A program made the translations under genes and the position numbers. The notes below the pieces were generated by a model that saw only the letters and a program-made list of their open reading frames with translations, made no database searches and was not told the DNA's origin. From assembly GCF_004801415.1 (NCBI RefSeq), contig NZ_SSNX01000010.1, positions 62,001 to 126,000 of the forward strand: a DNA stretch of 64,000 nt. Direction: 5' to 3'. This stretch comes from Deinococcus sp. KSM4-11. Its GTDB lineage: Bacteria; Deinococcota; Deinococci; Deinococcales; Deinococcaceae. Positions 1-8,905 of this stretch are shown here, one piece after another. How positions within the stretch are numbered: position 1 is the stretch's first letter; each line of letters opens with the position of its first letter.

Positions 1-1164
1 GGTCATCACCAGGAACAGTTCCCGCTCCGGCCCCGCCGGCACACTGAACGCCAGCGCCACGCTGATCGCCCCGCGCAGGCCCCCCCACACCATCAGCCGC
101 CGCGTGAAGGGTGGAAACCGCCCCGCCCCGAGCAGCCACACCGGCACCGCCACGCTCACCGCTCGGACTGCCAGCAGGAGCGGCACGGCCAGCACCCCCA
201 GGATCAGCGCTGTGCCGTTGAAGGTCAAGGCCACCACCTTCAGGGCCAGCAGGACGAACAGCACGATGTTGAGCAATTCATCCGTGAGCTCCCAGAAGCC
301 CTCGAACTTCTCGTGCGAGGTCAGGGTGGCCGGCACGCGGTCATTGAGCAGGCCGATCACCAGGCCGGCGGCCACCGCCGCAAGCGGCGCCGACGTGTGC
401 AGGTGCGCCGCGACAGCGGTGCACGAGACGACGACGCCCAGGGTGATCAGCACCTCCACCACGAAGTCGTCCAGGTGCCGCAAGGCCCACCAGCCGACCA
501 CGCCCAGGACGCTGCCGAGCAGCAGGCCGCCCAGGGCCTCCTGCGCGAAGAACAGCGCGACGCCAGGGGCACTGGCGGCGCCGTGGGCGCCCGCCGCTGT
601 GGCCACGCTGGCGATGACGGCGAAGGCGACGACGCCGACGCCGTCGTTGAAGAGGGACTCGCCGGCGACCAGGGTCTCGATGCGCCGGGGCACCTGGGCC
701 CGCTTGAGCACCCCCAGCACCGAGACCGGATCGGTGGGGGAGATCAGGGCGCCGAACAGCAGGCAGTACACCACGGGGATGTCGAGGCCGAACAGGCGCA
801 CCAGACCGAAGGTCACCAGACCGACCAGGGCGGTCGAGAGGGCAGTGGACAGCAGGGCGAAGGTGAGCACAGGGCCCCGTAAGGCCCACAGGGCGCGTGA
901 GTTGACGCCGAGGGCACCGGCGAAGAGCAGGAAGGACAGGACGCCCTGGAAGACGAAGTCCTCGAACTGGATGTCCTTCACGAGGGCGACGGCAGTCTGG
1001 GCGAAGGGAACCTTCAGGGCGACCAGGAGCAGCAGCAGCACGCTGAGGGCGAGGCCCAATGCCGTCACACCGATCGATGGAGGCAGCTTCAGGAAGCGGT
1101 TGTTGAGAAAGGCCAATGCCCCGGTGACGACAATCAGGAGGGCGGAAAGGTCGAGCAGTGACAT
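1..1164 (-). CDS. Na+(K+)/H+ antiporter, CPA1/NhaP type (3' end outside window)
   Basis: An open frame runs from ATG at 1164 to the window edge without a stop (388 codons visible), so the C-terminus is missing. The product is almost entirely hydrophobic helices. It carries the CPA1 signatures [19 protein letters not shown] near residue 145 and [12 protein letters not shown] near 170; the aspartates of the DP and ND motifs are the usual ion-binding residues. Later [12 protein letters not shown] is the typical late helix of NhaP-like exchangers. Expected role: inner-membrane exchange of Na+ or K+ for protons. It lies downstream of a SulP transporter on the same strand, 184 bp apart, which would suit a sodium-coupled anion uptake pair. 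Substrate cation cannot be read from sequence. Confidence 0.9.
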   Translation of the reverse strand, partial: MSLLDLSALLIVVTGALAFLNNRFLKLPPSIGVTALGLALSVLLLLLVALKVPFAQTAVALVKDIQFEDFVFQGVLSFLLFAGALGVNSRALWALRGPVLTFALLSTALSTALVGLVTFGLVRLFGLDIPVVYCLLFGALISPTDPVSVLGVLKRAQVPRRIETLVAGESLFNDGVGVVAFAVIASVATAAGAHGAASAPGVALFFAQEALGGLLLGSVLGVVGWWALRHLDDFVVEVLITLGVVVSCTAVAAHLHTSAPLAAVAAGLVIGLLNDRVPATLTSHEKFEGFWELTDELLNIVLFVLLALKVVALTFNGTALILGVLAVPLLLAVRAVSVAVPVWLLGAGRFPPFTRRLMVWGGLRGAISVALAFSVPAGPERELFLVMT

Positions 1165-1217
1165 GTGGAACGTCCTTCTGTGAGGGGCGGTCGGGAGGGT
1201 GCCACCGACAAGGCAGC

Positions 1218-1243
1218 GGAGGAGCCTGCATGCAGGCTCCTCC
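1218..1243. repeat. 26-bp perfect palindrome between SulP and antiporter genes
   Basis: Two 13-base arms (GGAGGAGCCTGCA and its exact complement) meet with no spacer. It lies 54 bp upstream of the antiporter start. There is no T-run, so it is not a typical intrinsic terminator; it could be a dimeric regulator site or an RNA hairpin between the two genes. Confidence 0.8.
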
Positions 1244-1348
1244 AGGTCGGCGTATGGTCGCCGGTACCCGCCCGTGGGCAGGATTGTGGATGCAGTGTAG
1301 CGGTTCAGGGCTCCAGACCACATCCCACCGCACCGGCACGGGTTCAGC

Positions 1349-2857
1349 TCAAGGCCCGGCGGCGCGGTCCAGGGCGCCAGGTTTGTCGTGCACTCCCAGC
1401 CGGTCGATCAGGGTGGCCGAGGCTTCATTCAGACCGACGAGCTCCGGGGTGACGCCCTGCCGCATGAACTTGAGCATCACCTTGTCCAGCGCCCCGACCG
1501 CCGAGCCATCCCAGAAATGTGCGTCTTGCAGGTCGATGACCACCCGTGGGGCGGGATGCCCGAACTCGAACTGGTGCAGGAAGTCGTGCGTGCTGACGAA
1601 GAACAGCTGGCCCCGCACGTGGTAGGTGCGGGTGCCGTCGGCGCCGTCCGCATGACTCACCTGCGAGAGCTGGGAGACCTTCCGCGCGAACATCAGGGCG
1701 CTCAGCACCACGCCGACCAGCACCCCGAAGCTCAGGTTGTGGGTCAGCACTGTGACGCCGACCGTCGCCAGCATCACGATGCTCTCGCCTCTCTGGAACA
1801 CGGTCAGCGTCCGCAGGCTGCTCCAGTCGAAGGTGCTCACACTCACGACGATCATGACCGCGACCAGCGCCGCCATCGGAATCTGCACCAGCAGCGGTTG
1901 CAGCACCAGGATCAGGATCAGCAGGCCCAGGCCGGCCACGAAGGTCGACAGCCGTCCCCGCCCGCCGTTGGTGACGTTGATCATGCTCTGCCCGATCATG
2001 GCGCAGCCTGCCATCCCGCCGAAGAAGCCGGTGATGACGTTGGCGATGCCCTGGCCACGGGACTCGGTGTTCTTGTCGCTGGTGGTATCGGTGCGCTCAT
2101 CGATCAGCTGCGCGGTGAGCAGGCTTTCGAGCAGGCCGACGATGGACAGCGTGAGCGCCACCGGGAAGATGATCGCCAGGGTCTCCAGCGTGAAGGGCAC
2201 CTGCGGAAGGGTGAAGGGCGGCAGGGCCGTGGGAAGGGCCCCCATGTCCCCGACGGTCTTCACGTCGGCGCCGGTGACCACGGACACGACCGTCAAGGCG
2301 ACGATGGCGACCAGGGCGCTGGGAATGGCCTTGTAGACGCGGGGCAGCAGGTAGATGATGGCCAGTCCGGCCGCGACCATGGCGTACATCTGCCAGTTCG
2401 CCCCGATGAACTGCGGGAGCTGCGCCATGAAGATCAGGATGGCCAGGGCATTGACGAAGCCGGTCATCACGCTGCGGGGCACGAATTTGAGGTAGCGGGC
2501 CAGCTTCGCCCAGCCGAAGACGATCTGGAGCAGCCCGGTCAGCACGGTGGCCGCGAACAGGTAGGCCAGACCGTGGTCCTTGACCAGCCCGACCATCAGC
2601 AGGGCCATGGCGCCGGTCGCGGCGCTGATCATGCCGGGTCGCCCGCCGATGAAGGCAGTCACGAGGGCGATGATGAATGACGCGTAGAGGCCGACCTGCG
2701 GGTCGACGCCGGCGATGATGGAGAAGGCGATGGCTTCGGGGATCAGCGCCAGCGCGACGACGATGCCGGCCAGGACGTCCTTGCGGGGGTTGGCGAACCA
2801 TTCCCGGCGGTACTGGGCAAGATCGAAGCGGGGGGGTGGAGTGGGAATAGCGGTCAT
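1349..2857 (-). CDS. SulP (SLC26) family anion transporter with STAS domain
   Basis: A 502-residue product if translation begins at ATG 2857 ([15 protein letters not shown]), which has GAGGTG just upstream; the frame stays open further upstream but that part does not look coding. Residues about 20-400 form the SulP membrane core, with the early motif [17 protein letters not shown] and the long helix-rich centre. Residues about 410-500 form the cytoplasmic STAS domain ([22 protein letters not shown]). SulP proteins carry sulfate, bicarbonate or other anions, often with Na+ or H+. The neighbouring Na+/H+ antiporter makes Na+-dependent bicarbonate uptake (BicA-like) a reasonable but unproven idea. 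Confidence 0.93.
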   Translation of the reverse strand: MTAIPTPPPRFDLAQYRREWFANPRKDVLAGIVVALALIPEAIAFSIIAGVDPQVGLYASFIIALVTAFIGGRPGMISAATGAMALLMVGLVKDHGLAYLFAATVLTGLLQIVFGWAKLARYLKFVPRSVMTGFVNALAILIFMAQLPQFIGANWQMYAMVAAGLAIIYLLPRVYKAIPSALVAIVALTVVSVVTGADVKTVGDMGALPTALPPFTLPQVPFTLETLAIIFPVALTLSIVGLLESLLTAQLIDERTDTTSDKNTESRGQGIANVITGFFGGMAGCAMIGQSMINVTNGGRGRLSTFVAGLGLLILILVLQPLLVQIPMAALVAVMIVVSVSTFDWSSLRTLTVFQRGESIVMLATVGVTVLTHNLSFGVLVGVVLSALMFARKVSQLSQVSHADGADGTRTYHVRGQLFFVSTHDFLHQFEFGHPAPRVVIDLQDAHFWDGSAVGALDKVMLKFMRQGVTPELVGLNEASATLIDRLGVHDKPGALDRAAGP

Positions 2858-3177
2858 GTGCACCTCGTGGGGTGCCGGGACAACCCGGTGGGTCTGCCGC
2901 GGTGGGCGGCAGGCTCGCGTCCTGTGGAGGACGGTGGTCGGGTTATCGTCGGGGGCGTCACTCGGTCGGGACGCCGCACCCGCGGCCGGGACAGTATGCA
3001 GTATCGGGGGCAGAGCGGCAAGCAGGGTCCTGGATTCGGGCCGCGGGTGCGAGTCCCCATGGGGAGAGCGTGTCGCCGTCAGCTCGCCTGAACGTCGGCG
3101 CAGATGCCATATAGAGGATGGGGATGCGACCACTAGTCCTTACACGTGTCATCTCACCCACATGAGACGCTGAAACG
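2858..3177. other. Intergenic region, no gene recognised
   Basis: About 320 bp separating divergent genes. Short open frames exist on both strands but none has family features or a convincing ribosome binding site. A tRNA T-loop-like string near 3050 does not fold into a tRNA. Confidence 0.5.
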
Positions 3178-3465
3178 GTGAGCCAGCTGTACGGGCCCAG
3201 GACAGAGCAGGATGCCGATGCAGCCGCCCTGTCCGCCCTCCTGCTGTCGCGTGACATGAGGTCATGCCTCCAGGTATTTCACCGGATGCTCTTCTGCCTG
3301 GCCCATCGCTCTCCATTTCCTGACCCAGGAGAGGCGGTCTACCTTGCCCTGCTCCATATTCAGCAGTGCTGCGTGAGCTCTGGCACCGCAGCCCTGCCAG
3401 CACGGCTGCGGGTGCTCGGCGTGGCCAAACAGCGCTACGACCAGCTCCTGAACCAGGCAGGTTGA
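3178..3465 (+). CDS. Small hypothetical protein
   Basis: A 95-codon frame from GTG 3178 with GC-rich third positions, ending shortly before the histidine kinase. The product is helical-looking, with several cysteines (RSCL, FCLA, QQCCVS) and the tail LRVLGVAKQRYDQLLNQAG. No family is recognised and no good Shine-Dalgarno is visible. Codon bias is the only support. It might be co-transcribed with the kinase 118 bp downstream. Confidence 0.4.
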   Translation: MSQLYGPRTEQDADAAALSALLLSRDMRSCLQVFHRMLFCLAHRSPFPDPGEAVYLALLHIQQCCVSSGTAALPARLRVLGVAKQRYDQLLNQAG

Positions 3466-3582
3466 TCGCACCGCGAAGACCATTCCTCCCTGGTTCATCC
3501 TCGGCCCAGCGGGCCCTCTTGGTGAAGCCTGACCCCTCCCGCAGCACTGAATTTGTCCTCTGATTCCGATAGTCTGCGGGCC

Positions 3583-5427
3583 ATGCCTGAACGTCCGGTT
3601 CCTCCTGCTCTGGCCCAGCAGGTGCAGGATCTCACCGAACGTCTCAACCGCGCCCTCGCCGACCACGAACGGCTCCTGGTGCAGCAGCAGGAAGCGGAAA
3701 TCCGCAGCCGCGCCCTGGAGGCCTTCGCCACCCTGGCCCGCGACCTCACGCTGGAACAGGCCCCGCTGCCATTGATCGGCCGCGCGCAGGACATCCTGGT
3801 CGACCTGATGCCGGACGCCATCTGCACCTACTACGAAGTGTCCCGTGGGACATGGTGGCTGCGTTCCCATCGCGGCACCTTTCGCGATCCCGCCCTGCTG
3901 CGCGGTCTGGCCAGTGGGCTGCCGCGTGGCGCGACGATCAACCTCGACCGGCCCTTTGACCAGCGGCAGGGGTTCTACCAAAACGTCTACGATCCGAGCA
4001 CCACGGCGGCCGTCCAGGCGGCGCGGATCATCCGTGCCAGCGCGGCCTTTCCTGTCGAGGTGAGCGGACGGGTCACGGGCGTGCTGGTGGTGGGCCGGCA
4101 TGACGCGTACACCTGGACGACGGTCGACCGAACGCTGCTCGACACCATCGTCACGAGCCTGAGTCTGGCCCTGGAACGCGCCGTCCAGACCCGAGAACTG
4201 GCAGACGAGCGTGAGGGCCTGCTGGCCTTTGCCGCGTTTACAGACGCCGTGGGGGTTCAGACCGACGTGCTGGCGCTGGCGCGTCAGGCCACTGAGGTGG
4301 TCAGAACCCAACTGGGAACCGTCAGTGTCGCCTACTACGAACTCGAGGATGACCTGTGGAAGGCGCGGGTCTGGTCGAAGGACATCACCCCGGACGTGGC
4401 CGCCGAGATCAGCGCGGGGATATCCCAGGAGGCCCCCGATTTTCGGCGGGCGCTGCTCACCCCGGATGGGCTGTTCGTGAACGGCTGGGATGCCCAGGCG
4501 AATCGAGTCGACACCACGGAGAAATATGGTGCGGTGGCCTTTTTTCCACTGTTCGTCTCTGGGGAGGCCTGCAGTCTCCTGGTCACGGGCACCCAGGAAG
4601 CACATGACTGGACAGACCGTGACCGGGCAGTCATTCGGGCGGTCGGCCGCAGCCTGGCGCTGGCCCTCGAACGCGCTTCACAGACCCGGCAGCTGCAGCT
4701 GCAGCGCGACACCCTGGACGCCCGCACGGCGTCCCTGACTGCGGCGAACGAGGAGCTGGAGGCCTTCACGTACTCGGCGTCCCACGACCTGCGCACGCCC
4801 ATCCGGCACGTCACGGGCTTCGCCGACCTGGCCCGGCGGTCTCTTAGGCGCCAGCAGAACGAGCAGGTGGAGCGGCATCTGGACATCATCCAGCAGGGGG
4901 CGCAGCGCATGGAGAGCTTGATCGAGGGCATGCTCACCCTGTCCCGCGCAGGCCGGGAGGGCTTCCGGCCTGTTTCTGTCGACCTGGGGCCGATTGTGAA
5001 GCAGGCGCGGGAGGATGCTGCGCTGGAGTTTCCCGCGCATCCGGTGGAGTGGCACGTGGACGCCACCAGCGTCGTCTGGGCCGATCCGGTGCTGCTCCAG
5101 CAGGTCATGACCAACCTGCTGAGCAACGCCGTGAAATATTCCAGCACCCGTGAATCGTCCGTGGTGCGCCTTCACATGCAGGAGACGGACATCGAATGGA
5201 TCATCGCCGTGCGGGACAATGGCGTGGGCTTCGATTCCCGGTATGCCGGGAAATTGTTCGGGATCTTTCAGCGGTTGCATTCCCAACAGACGTTTCAGGG
5301 CACCGGCGTGGGTCTGGCGACCGTGCGGCGGATCGTCCTCAAGCACGGCGGACGCGTCTTCGCCCACACACATGAGGAGGGGGGCGCCACGTTCGGCTTC
5401 ACGCTGCCCAAGGCGCTGGCAATCTAG
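3583..5427 (+). CDS. Sensor histidine kinase with two GAF domains
   Basis: A soluble 614-residue kinase from ATG 3583 (a TTG at 3553 is also possible). A short coiled coil (about 5-40) leads into two tandem GAF domains (about 40-195 and 205-365), which usually bind small ligands or chromophores. A linker helix is followed by HisKA, with phospho-accepting His near residue 401 in SASHDLRTPIRHV. The ATPase domain shows the N box NLLSNAVKYS, DNGVGFD and GTGVGLATVRR. There is no membrane segment, so it senses a cytoplasmic signal. The C-terminal half is like those of bacterial phytochromes and other Rcp1-partner kinases, so one of the free receivers in this window may be its partner. Confidence 0.93.
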   Translation: MPERPVPPALAQQVQDLTERLNRALADHERLLVQQQEAEIRSRALEAFATLARDLTLEQAPLPLIGRAQDILVDLMPDAICTYYEVSRGTWWLRSHRGTFRDPALLRGLASGLPRGATINLDRPFDQRQGFYQNVYDPSTTAAVQAARIIRASAAFPVEVSGRVTGVLVVGRHDAYTWTTVDRTLLDTIVTSLSLALERAVQTRELADEREGLLAFAAFTDAVGVQTDVLALARQATEVVRTQLGTVSVAYYELEDDLWKARVWSKDITPDVAAEISAGISQEAPDFRRALLTPDGLFVNGWDAQANRVDTTEKYGAVAFFPLFVSGEACSLLVTGTQEAHDWTDRDRAVIRAVGRSLALALERASQTRQLQLQRDTLDARTASLTAANEELEAFTYSASHDLRTPIRHVTGFADLARRSLRRQQNEQVERHLDIIQQGAQRMESLIEGMLTLSRAGREGFRPVSVDLGPIVKQAREDAALEFPAHPVEWHVDATSVVWADPVLLQQVMTNLLSNAVKYSSTRESSVVRLHMQETDIEWIIAVRDNGVGFDSRYAGKLFGIFQRLHSQQTFQGTGVGLATVRRIVLKHGGRVFAHTHEEGGATFGFTLPKALAI

Positions 5428-5647
5428 AAGGTGCTGGGCAGGTGATGCGTTCCTCACGCACTCGACCTCCTGGTTAGCGATGCCCAGGGGTTCGTCGAGG
5501 TGTGGCCCCACGGATTGCGGCGGGCCCCTCTTCCAGGAAAAACGCAGTCTCGAGGAAGGATATGTGTTCAAACAGAGGGTCTGCCAGCGGGAGTGGTCGA
5601 GCAGGGGCTTTTGCCGATGCCGGCGATCGCTTCAGTGGGTAAACCAT

Positions 5648-5680
5648 CAGTGGACAGCCTGATGTCCAGGCTGTCCACTG
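5648..5680. terminator. Perfect hairpin between convergent genes
   Basis: Arms CAGTGGACAGCCTG (5648-5661) and its exact complement (5667-5680) with a five-base loop. It lies between the kinase end and the end of the opposing gene, the expected place for a shared terminator. No T-run follows on either side, so termination would be factor-assisted or weak. Confidence 0.65.
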
Positions 5681-5735
5681 CACGCCGTCTTCCCACCCCT
5701 CAGCCTGCCGTGGCACCAGTGCAGCCAACGCCCCC

Positions 5736-6524
5736 TCAGTTCGGTTCGACGAGGGCGGGGCCCTGCCACGCGAACCGGTCGAGCACCCCCTGCACGATGC
5801 CCTGCACCCCCTGCATGGTCTGGTTCGTGAGATCCAGCCCGTGCACCCGGCCGTCCGCCCCCGTGAACACCAGGGCCGTGAAATCCAGGTACCCACCCAC
5901 CAGACTGCTGCCCGTCCCCACCGCTGCCTGGATCGCGTCGGACGGCCGCAGGGTCATGGAGGTTCGCCGGGCCAGCAGGTGCTGCACCCGGTCTTGCGGG
6001 TGCAGCACGGCGCTGCGGGCGGCCAGCACCTGTGGCCACTCGGCATCGAAGCGTCCCGCTTCGCGTTGCGCGAGTGGCGGCACCTCCGGATGAACCGCGA
6101 TCATCCGCAGGTACGTGCCCACCTGCGCCAGGCTGGACAGCACGCTTTCGGCCGCCATCAGGAGGGAGGCCTGCACGAACGCGCGTGGCAGGCGGCCGCC
6201 CTCCCACTTCTCGTCGCGCATCTGGCGGGTGGTCTGCCGGTGCAAGGCCGGATCCCAGGGCGCGCTTGTCTGCGCACTGAGACTGGCATGCAATGCGAGC
6301 CAGCGGGCCCGGTCGTCCAGGCGTTCTTCCCAGGTCACGCGGTCACCCTCGGCCTCGAGGACGGTGGCGTACTCGTCCTGAAAGCGCCACAGGGCAGCGT
6401 TCGCGTGGAAAAAGGCGTGGACGGCCAGGGTCAGGATCAGGTCTACCTCGCCGGTGCTGGCCGAGGTGGCGCACAGGACGCTGCCCGGCGCGGTGATGTC
6501 GAAGACCTGTTTCTGGAGCCACAT
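5736..6524 (-). CDS. Conserved-looking hypothetical protein, 262 aa
   Basis: A 262-residue soluble protein from ATG 6524 with strong coding bias. It is mostly helical (repeated Arg/Gln/Glu-rich stretches around residues 40-180), with a more beta-like end (GGYLDFTALVFTGADGRVHGLDLTN). No motif of a known enzyme family is recognised. It is convergent with the kinase upstream and starts inside the 3' end of the frame at 6443-6985. The coding call is firm; the function is unknown. Confidence 0.78.
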   Translation of the reverse strand: MWLQKQVFDITAPGSVLCATSASTGEVDLILTLAVHAFFHANAALWRFQDEYATVLEAEGDRVTWEERLDDRARWLALHASLSAQTSAPWDPALHRQTTRQMRDEKWEGGRLPRAFVQASLLMAAESVLSSLAQVGTYLRMIAVHPEVPPLAQREAGRFDAEWPQVLAARSAVLHPQDRVQHLLARRTSMTLRPSDAIQAAVGTGSSLVGGYLDFTALVFTGADGRVHGLDLTNQTMQGVQGIVQGVLDRFAWQGPALVEPN

Positions 6525-6985
6525 GCCCGAAGTATGGGTGGGCTGCTGGCGGAGGGAAAATGCCGTTTCTTAGGGCAGTGCGGGGGTGCCTCCCGCCGTT
6601 TGGTGGGGGTTGGGTGAAGGGGCGTGCCCTGGTGCCGGAGGTCATCCGACCGGTGCACAATGCTGAGCCTGGACGGCTCCACCGCTTCCACAGGTGTGTC
6701 CCACACAGGCACAGCGTGCCCCTGCCCGCGCCAACTGACGTTTTCCGGTGAGATCGAGGTCGGGATGCAGATCCGGACTCCATCCGAATTGGGTCTGGCG
6801 GCGTGGGTGCTCATCTTCCCAGCGGTGCGAATCAACTGTCCCCGCAGGTCGACCTCCAGCGTGAAGCGAGGGTCACCGCCCGCGCCGGGGACGAGGCAAG
6901 TGATGCCCGGACAGCGGTCGTCGAGGAGTTCGATGTTCCCGCCGCTGTCTGGGAGCACGAAGTGGGAGAGTTGGGCGAGGGTCAC
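6443..6985 (-). CDS. Hypothetical protein, 3' part doubtful
   Basis: From GTG 6985 the first ~115 codons look coding (MTLAQLSHFVLPDSGGNIELL, then FTLEVDLRGQLIRTAGK), suggesting a small beta-rich protein. After about residue 125 the composition turns to Pro/Arg/Ser-rich read-through and the frame overlaps the next gene by 82 bp. Either the real stop has been lost by mutation or a frameshift lies near 6640. No family is recognised. Confidence 0.4.
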   Translation of the reverse strand: MTLAQLSHFVLPDSGGNIELLDDRCPGITCLVPGAGGDPRFTLEVDLRGQLIRTAGKMSTHAARPNSDGVRICIPTSISPENVSWRGQGHAVPVWDTPVEAVEPSRLSIVHRSDDLRHQGTPLHPTPTKRREAPPHCPKKRHFPSASSPPILRACGSRNRSSTSPRRAASCAPPRPAPAR

Positions 6986-7199
6986 GGGCAGGCCTGTCAG
7001 TCAGGCCGACAGGGTGCTGGACTCTGCGTCAGTGCGGCCTGACAGGGAAGGCAGGTAAAGGGATGGGGGCTTGGGGTTGGCGATTCAGTCTTATAGGCTG
7101 CAGCATCCTCCGTCCTGGTCTGTGCCGGGTGCCGATCATCGATCCTGGGGCAGGGTGACTCCCAGCTACCCTGCGAATGCGCCGGGCAGGCCGCAGAGC

Positions 7200-7676
7200 T
7201 CAGTGGGGCGGGGGGACATCGCCCAGCAGCTGCTGCAGCGCCGCATTCACCTGCTCCCACAGCGGCTGTCCCAGTGCAGCACGGTACTGGTCTTCAATCG
7301 CGCGTTTGACCTCCTGGGCGTCCAGCAGGTAGCGCCATCCTGCCGCCGTAAAGTGCACCCGGGTCGCCCGCCCATCTGCGGCGTCGGGGTGGCGTTCGAC
7401 GTAACCGTGGGATTCCAGTTCGGCCACCAGTTGTCCGGCGGCCTGTTTGGTCATGCCCGCGCGCTCGGCGATGGTGACGATCCGCGTGCCCTCGGTTTCC
7501 AGGTGGGGGAGCAGGTTCGTGTGGGCCAGGCTCAGGGCGGTGTGCCCCCGGGCGTGGAGCTGTTCGAGGGCCAGGACGTTGTAGGCGCGGGCGGCACGGT
7601 GCAGGAGGCGGCCGATGTGCTGTTGTCGGGCGTGTTCCAGGGTGGTGGCGTCTGGGGTCTCTCGCAAGATAGTCAT
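7200..7676 (-). CDS. MarR family transcriptional regulator
   Basis: A 158-residue winged-helix regulator: DNA-binding part about residues 60-125 (IVTIAERAGMTKQAAGQLVAEL is the helix-turn-helix, GYVERHPDAADGRATRVHFT the wing), flanked by the helices that dimerise MarR proteins. AAGGAGG touches the ATG at 7676, leaving no spacer; a TTG at 7667 would have a 9-base spacer and may be the real start. It is divergent from a cupin gene, and an inverted repeat lies between them over the cupin promoter, so it probably represses the cupin gene and itself. Confidence 0.9.
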   Translation of the reverse strand: MTILRETPDATTLEHARQQHIGRLLHRAARAYNVLALEQLHARGHTALSLAHTNLLPHLETEGTRIVTIAERAGMTKQAAGQLVAELESHGYVERHPDAADGRATRVHFTAAGWRYLLDAQEVKRAIEDQYRAALGQPLWEQVNAALQQLLGDVPPPH

Positions 7677-7680
7677 CCTC

Positions 7681-7710
7681 CTTGTCTAAATGGACAAGTA
7701 GGGTTACTAT
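7681..7710 (+). promoter_or_regulatory. Sigma70-type promoter overlapped by a MarR-type operator
   Basis: An inverted repeat CTTGTC-N6-GACAAG (7681-7698) covers a possible -35 TTGTCT (7682-7687); 17 bp later comes -10 TACTAT (7705-7710), pointing at the cupin gene. The same repeat sits just upstream of the MarR start codon and contains its Shine-Dalgarno. TTGTC/GACAA half-sites are typical of MarR operators. Confidence 0.72.
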
Positions 7711-7748
7711 ACCGTCAGTCGTGCCCAGGCCACGACCCGGAGGCCCAC

Positions 7749-8126
7749 ATGATCGCGATCCACGCCGCAGCCACCCACGCCATCGAAACACCCAACGGAA
7801 ACCACGGCACCAGCCTCGCCACCCCCCGGCTCGGGGCCACCGAGGTCACGGTCGTGCGTCAGCGTCAGACCCCCGGCGGCTCCAACCCCACCCACGTCCA
7901 CAGTCGCGAGGAAGTCATGGTGCTGCTCTCGGGCCAGGTCACCGTCAGCAGCGGTGAGGAGCGGATCGACCTGTTCCCCAGGGATACGCTGATCGTGCCG
8001 GCCCAGACGCCGCACCGGGTGGACAACACGGGGACAGTCGACGCCGAGTGGCTGATCATCTCGCCTGCTGGGATGCAGTTTTTCCGGGACACCGGCGAGG
8101 AGGCCAGTCCGCCCTGGATCAAATGA
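7749..8126 (+). CDS. Cupin-domain protein
   Basis: A single-domain cupin of 125 residues from ATG 7749 (the frame opens much earlier but only this part is coding). Motif 1 is THVHSREEVMVLLSG, giving the two His and Glu metal ligands; motif 2 is DTLIVPAQTPHRVDN, giving the third His. Small cupins of this kind bind a metal and act as isomerases, dioxygenases or sensors; the substrate cannot be told. It is controlled from the MarR-type operator just upstream, so a small-molecule inducible response is likely. Confidence 0.92.
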   Translation: MIAIHAAATHAIETPNGNHGTSLATPRLGATEVTVVRQRQTPGGSNPTHVHSREEVMVLLSGQVTVSSGEERIDLFPRDTLIVPAQTPHRVDNTGTVDAEWLIISPAGMQFFRDTGEEASPPWIK

Positions 8127-8905
8127 CCTCCCGTGCGCTGGGGTGAAGCAGGGAGGACAGCACAGCTCTACATGACACTGCTTGCCCTGTCTTCGATCCT
8201 GGCCGCCTGAGAGACTCGCGGACACGGGGCCCTGCCGACCGTGCCGGATGGCCCAGCGGCGGAAGTGCGTTCGGGTTCGGGATGAGGTCGCTGGTCAAGG
8301 CCCTACCGATGAAGCGCCCGTGAACAGTTGGCGCAGGCCATCACGACCGAGAGTGGAATCGCGTACGCCTACGAGCAGACCGCCGGCACCTGGACGCCAC
8401 GGGCGGGTGACCTCCCCCAGCTGCTCGGTGATCTCCAGCAGCGACGTTCAGGAGCTCCGCCCGGTTGAGCTCCTGAACGTCACTGCTGAGGCCGCGGCCC
8501 CAGCGACGAGCATCGGCCACACGCTGGCAAGCCTTCAGACGAGCCCGAGAATCAGCCCCCGAGGGCGGCGCGCCGCCACGGCGCGCCTTGGGCATACCGG
8601 CCATCACCTGCCCGTCATATCTGCGCAGACCGGTGCGGCGCAGCCACGCGGTGGTGACCATGCCGGTCACGAGGGCCGGGCCGATGGCGGTCTGGCCAGC
8701 CGTCGGCCGTGATCAGGGGTACGCCAGCATCCGATGGTCGTTTGAGGTTGAACAGTTGGCGCTGTGGCCGTCCTCACGCTACCTTCTGGGCCTCCCCTCA
8801 TTCCTGATGGTGCCGTGTGTGCCCGGGAGCGACACTGGTGTCGGGAGTCGCCACCGCGAGGCCACTGCATGCCGATTCAGATCACTTCAGACAGCCAGGA
8901 GCCTT
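8127..8905. other. Long intergenic region with an inverted repeat
   Basis: About 780 bp with no supported gene. A minus-strand open frame (8341-8670) has a basic stretch (residues 5-60) that could be a transposase remnant, but no motif confirms it. The strong hairpin at 8443-8481 is listed separately. Confidence 0.45.
8443..8481. repeat. 15-bp perfect inverted repeat, 9-base loop
   Basis: GACGTTCAGGAGCTC (8443-8457) is matched exactly by its complement at 8467-8481. No T-run follows on either side. It stands 317 bp after the cupin gene in otherwise gene-free DNA; it may be a cruciform-forming site, an RNA hairpin or a mobile-element relic. Confidence 0.7.

Noticed and set aside
104..1183. 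Long plus-strand open frame over the antiporter
   Set aside because: Arg/Ser/Thr-rich antisense shadow of the CPA1 gene; the minus frame carries the family motifs.
3040..3062. tRNA T-loop-like string (GGGTGCGAGTCCCC)
   Set aside because: The arms around it do not pair as a T-stem and no acceptor or anticodon arms are found.
8341..8670. Transposase gene on the minus strand
   Set aside because: Only a short basic stretch is suggestive; no catalytic motif or terminal repeats.
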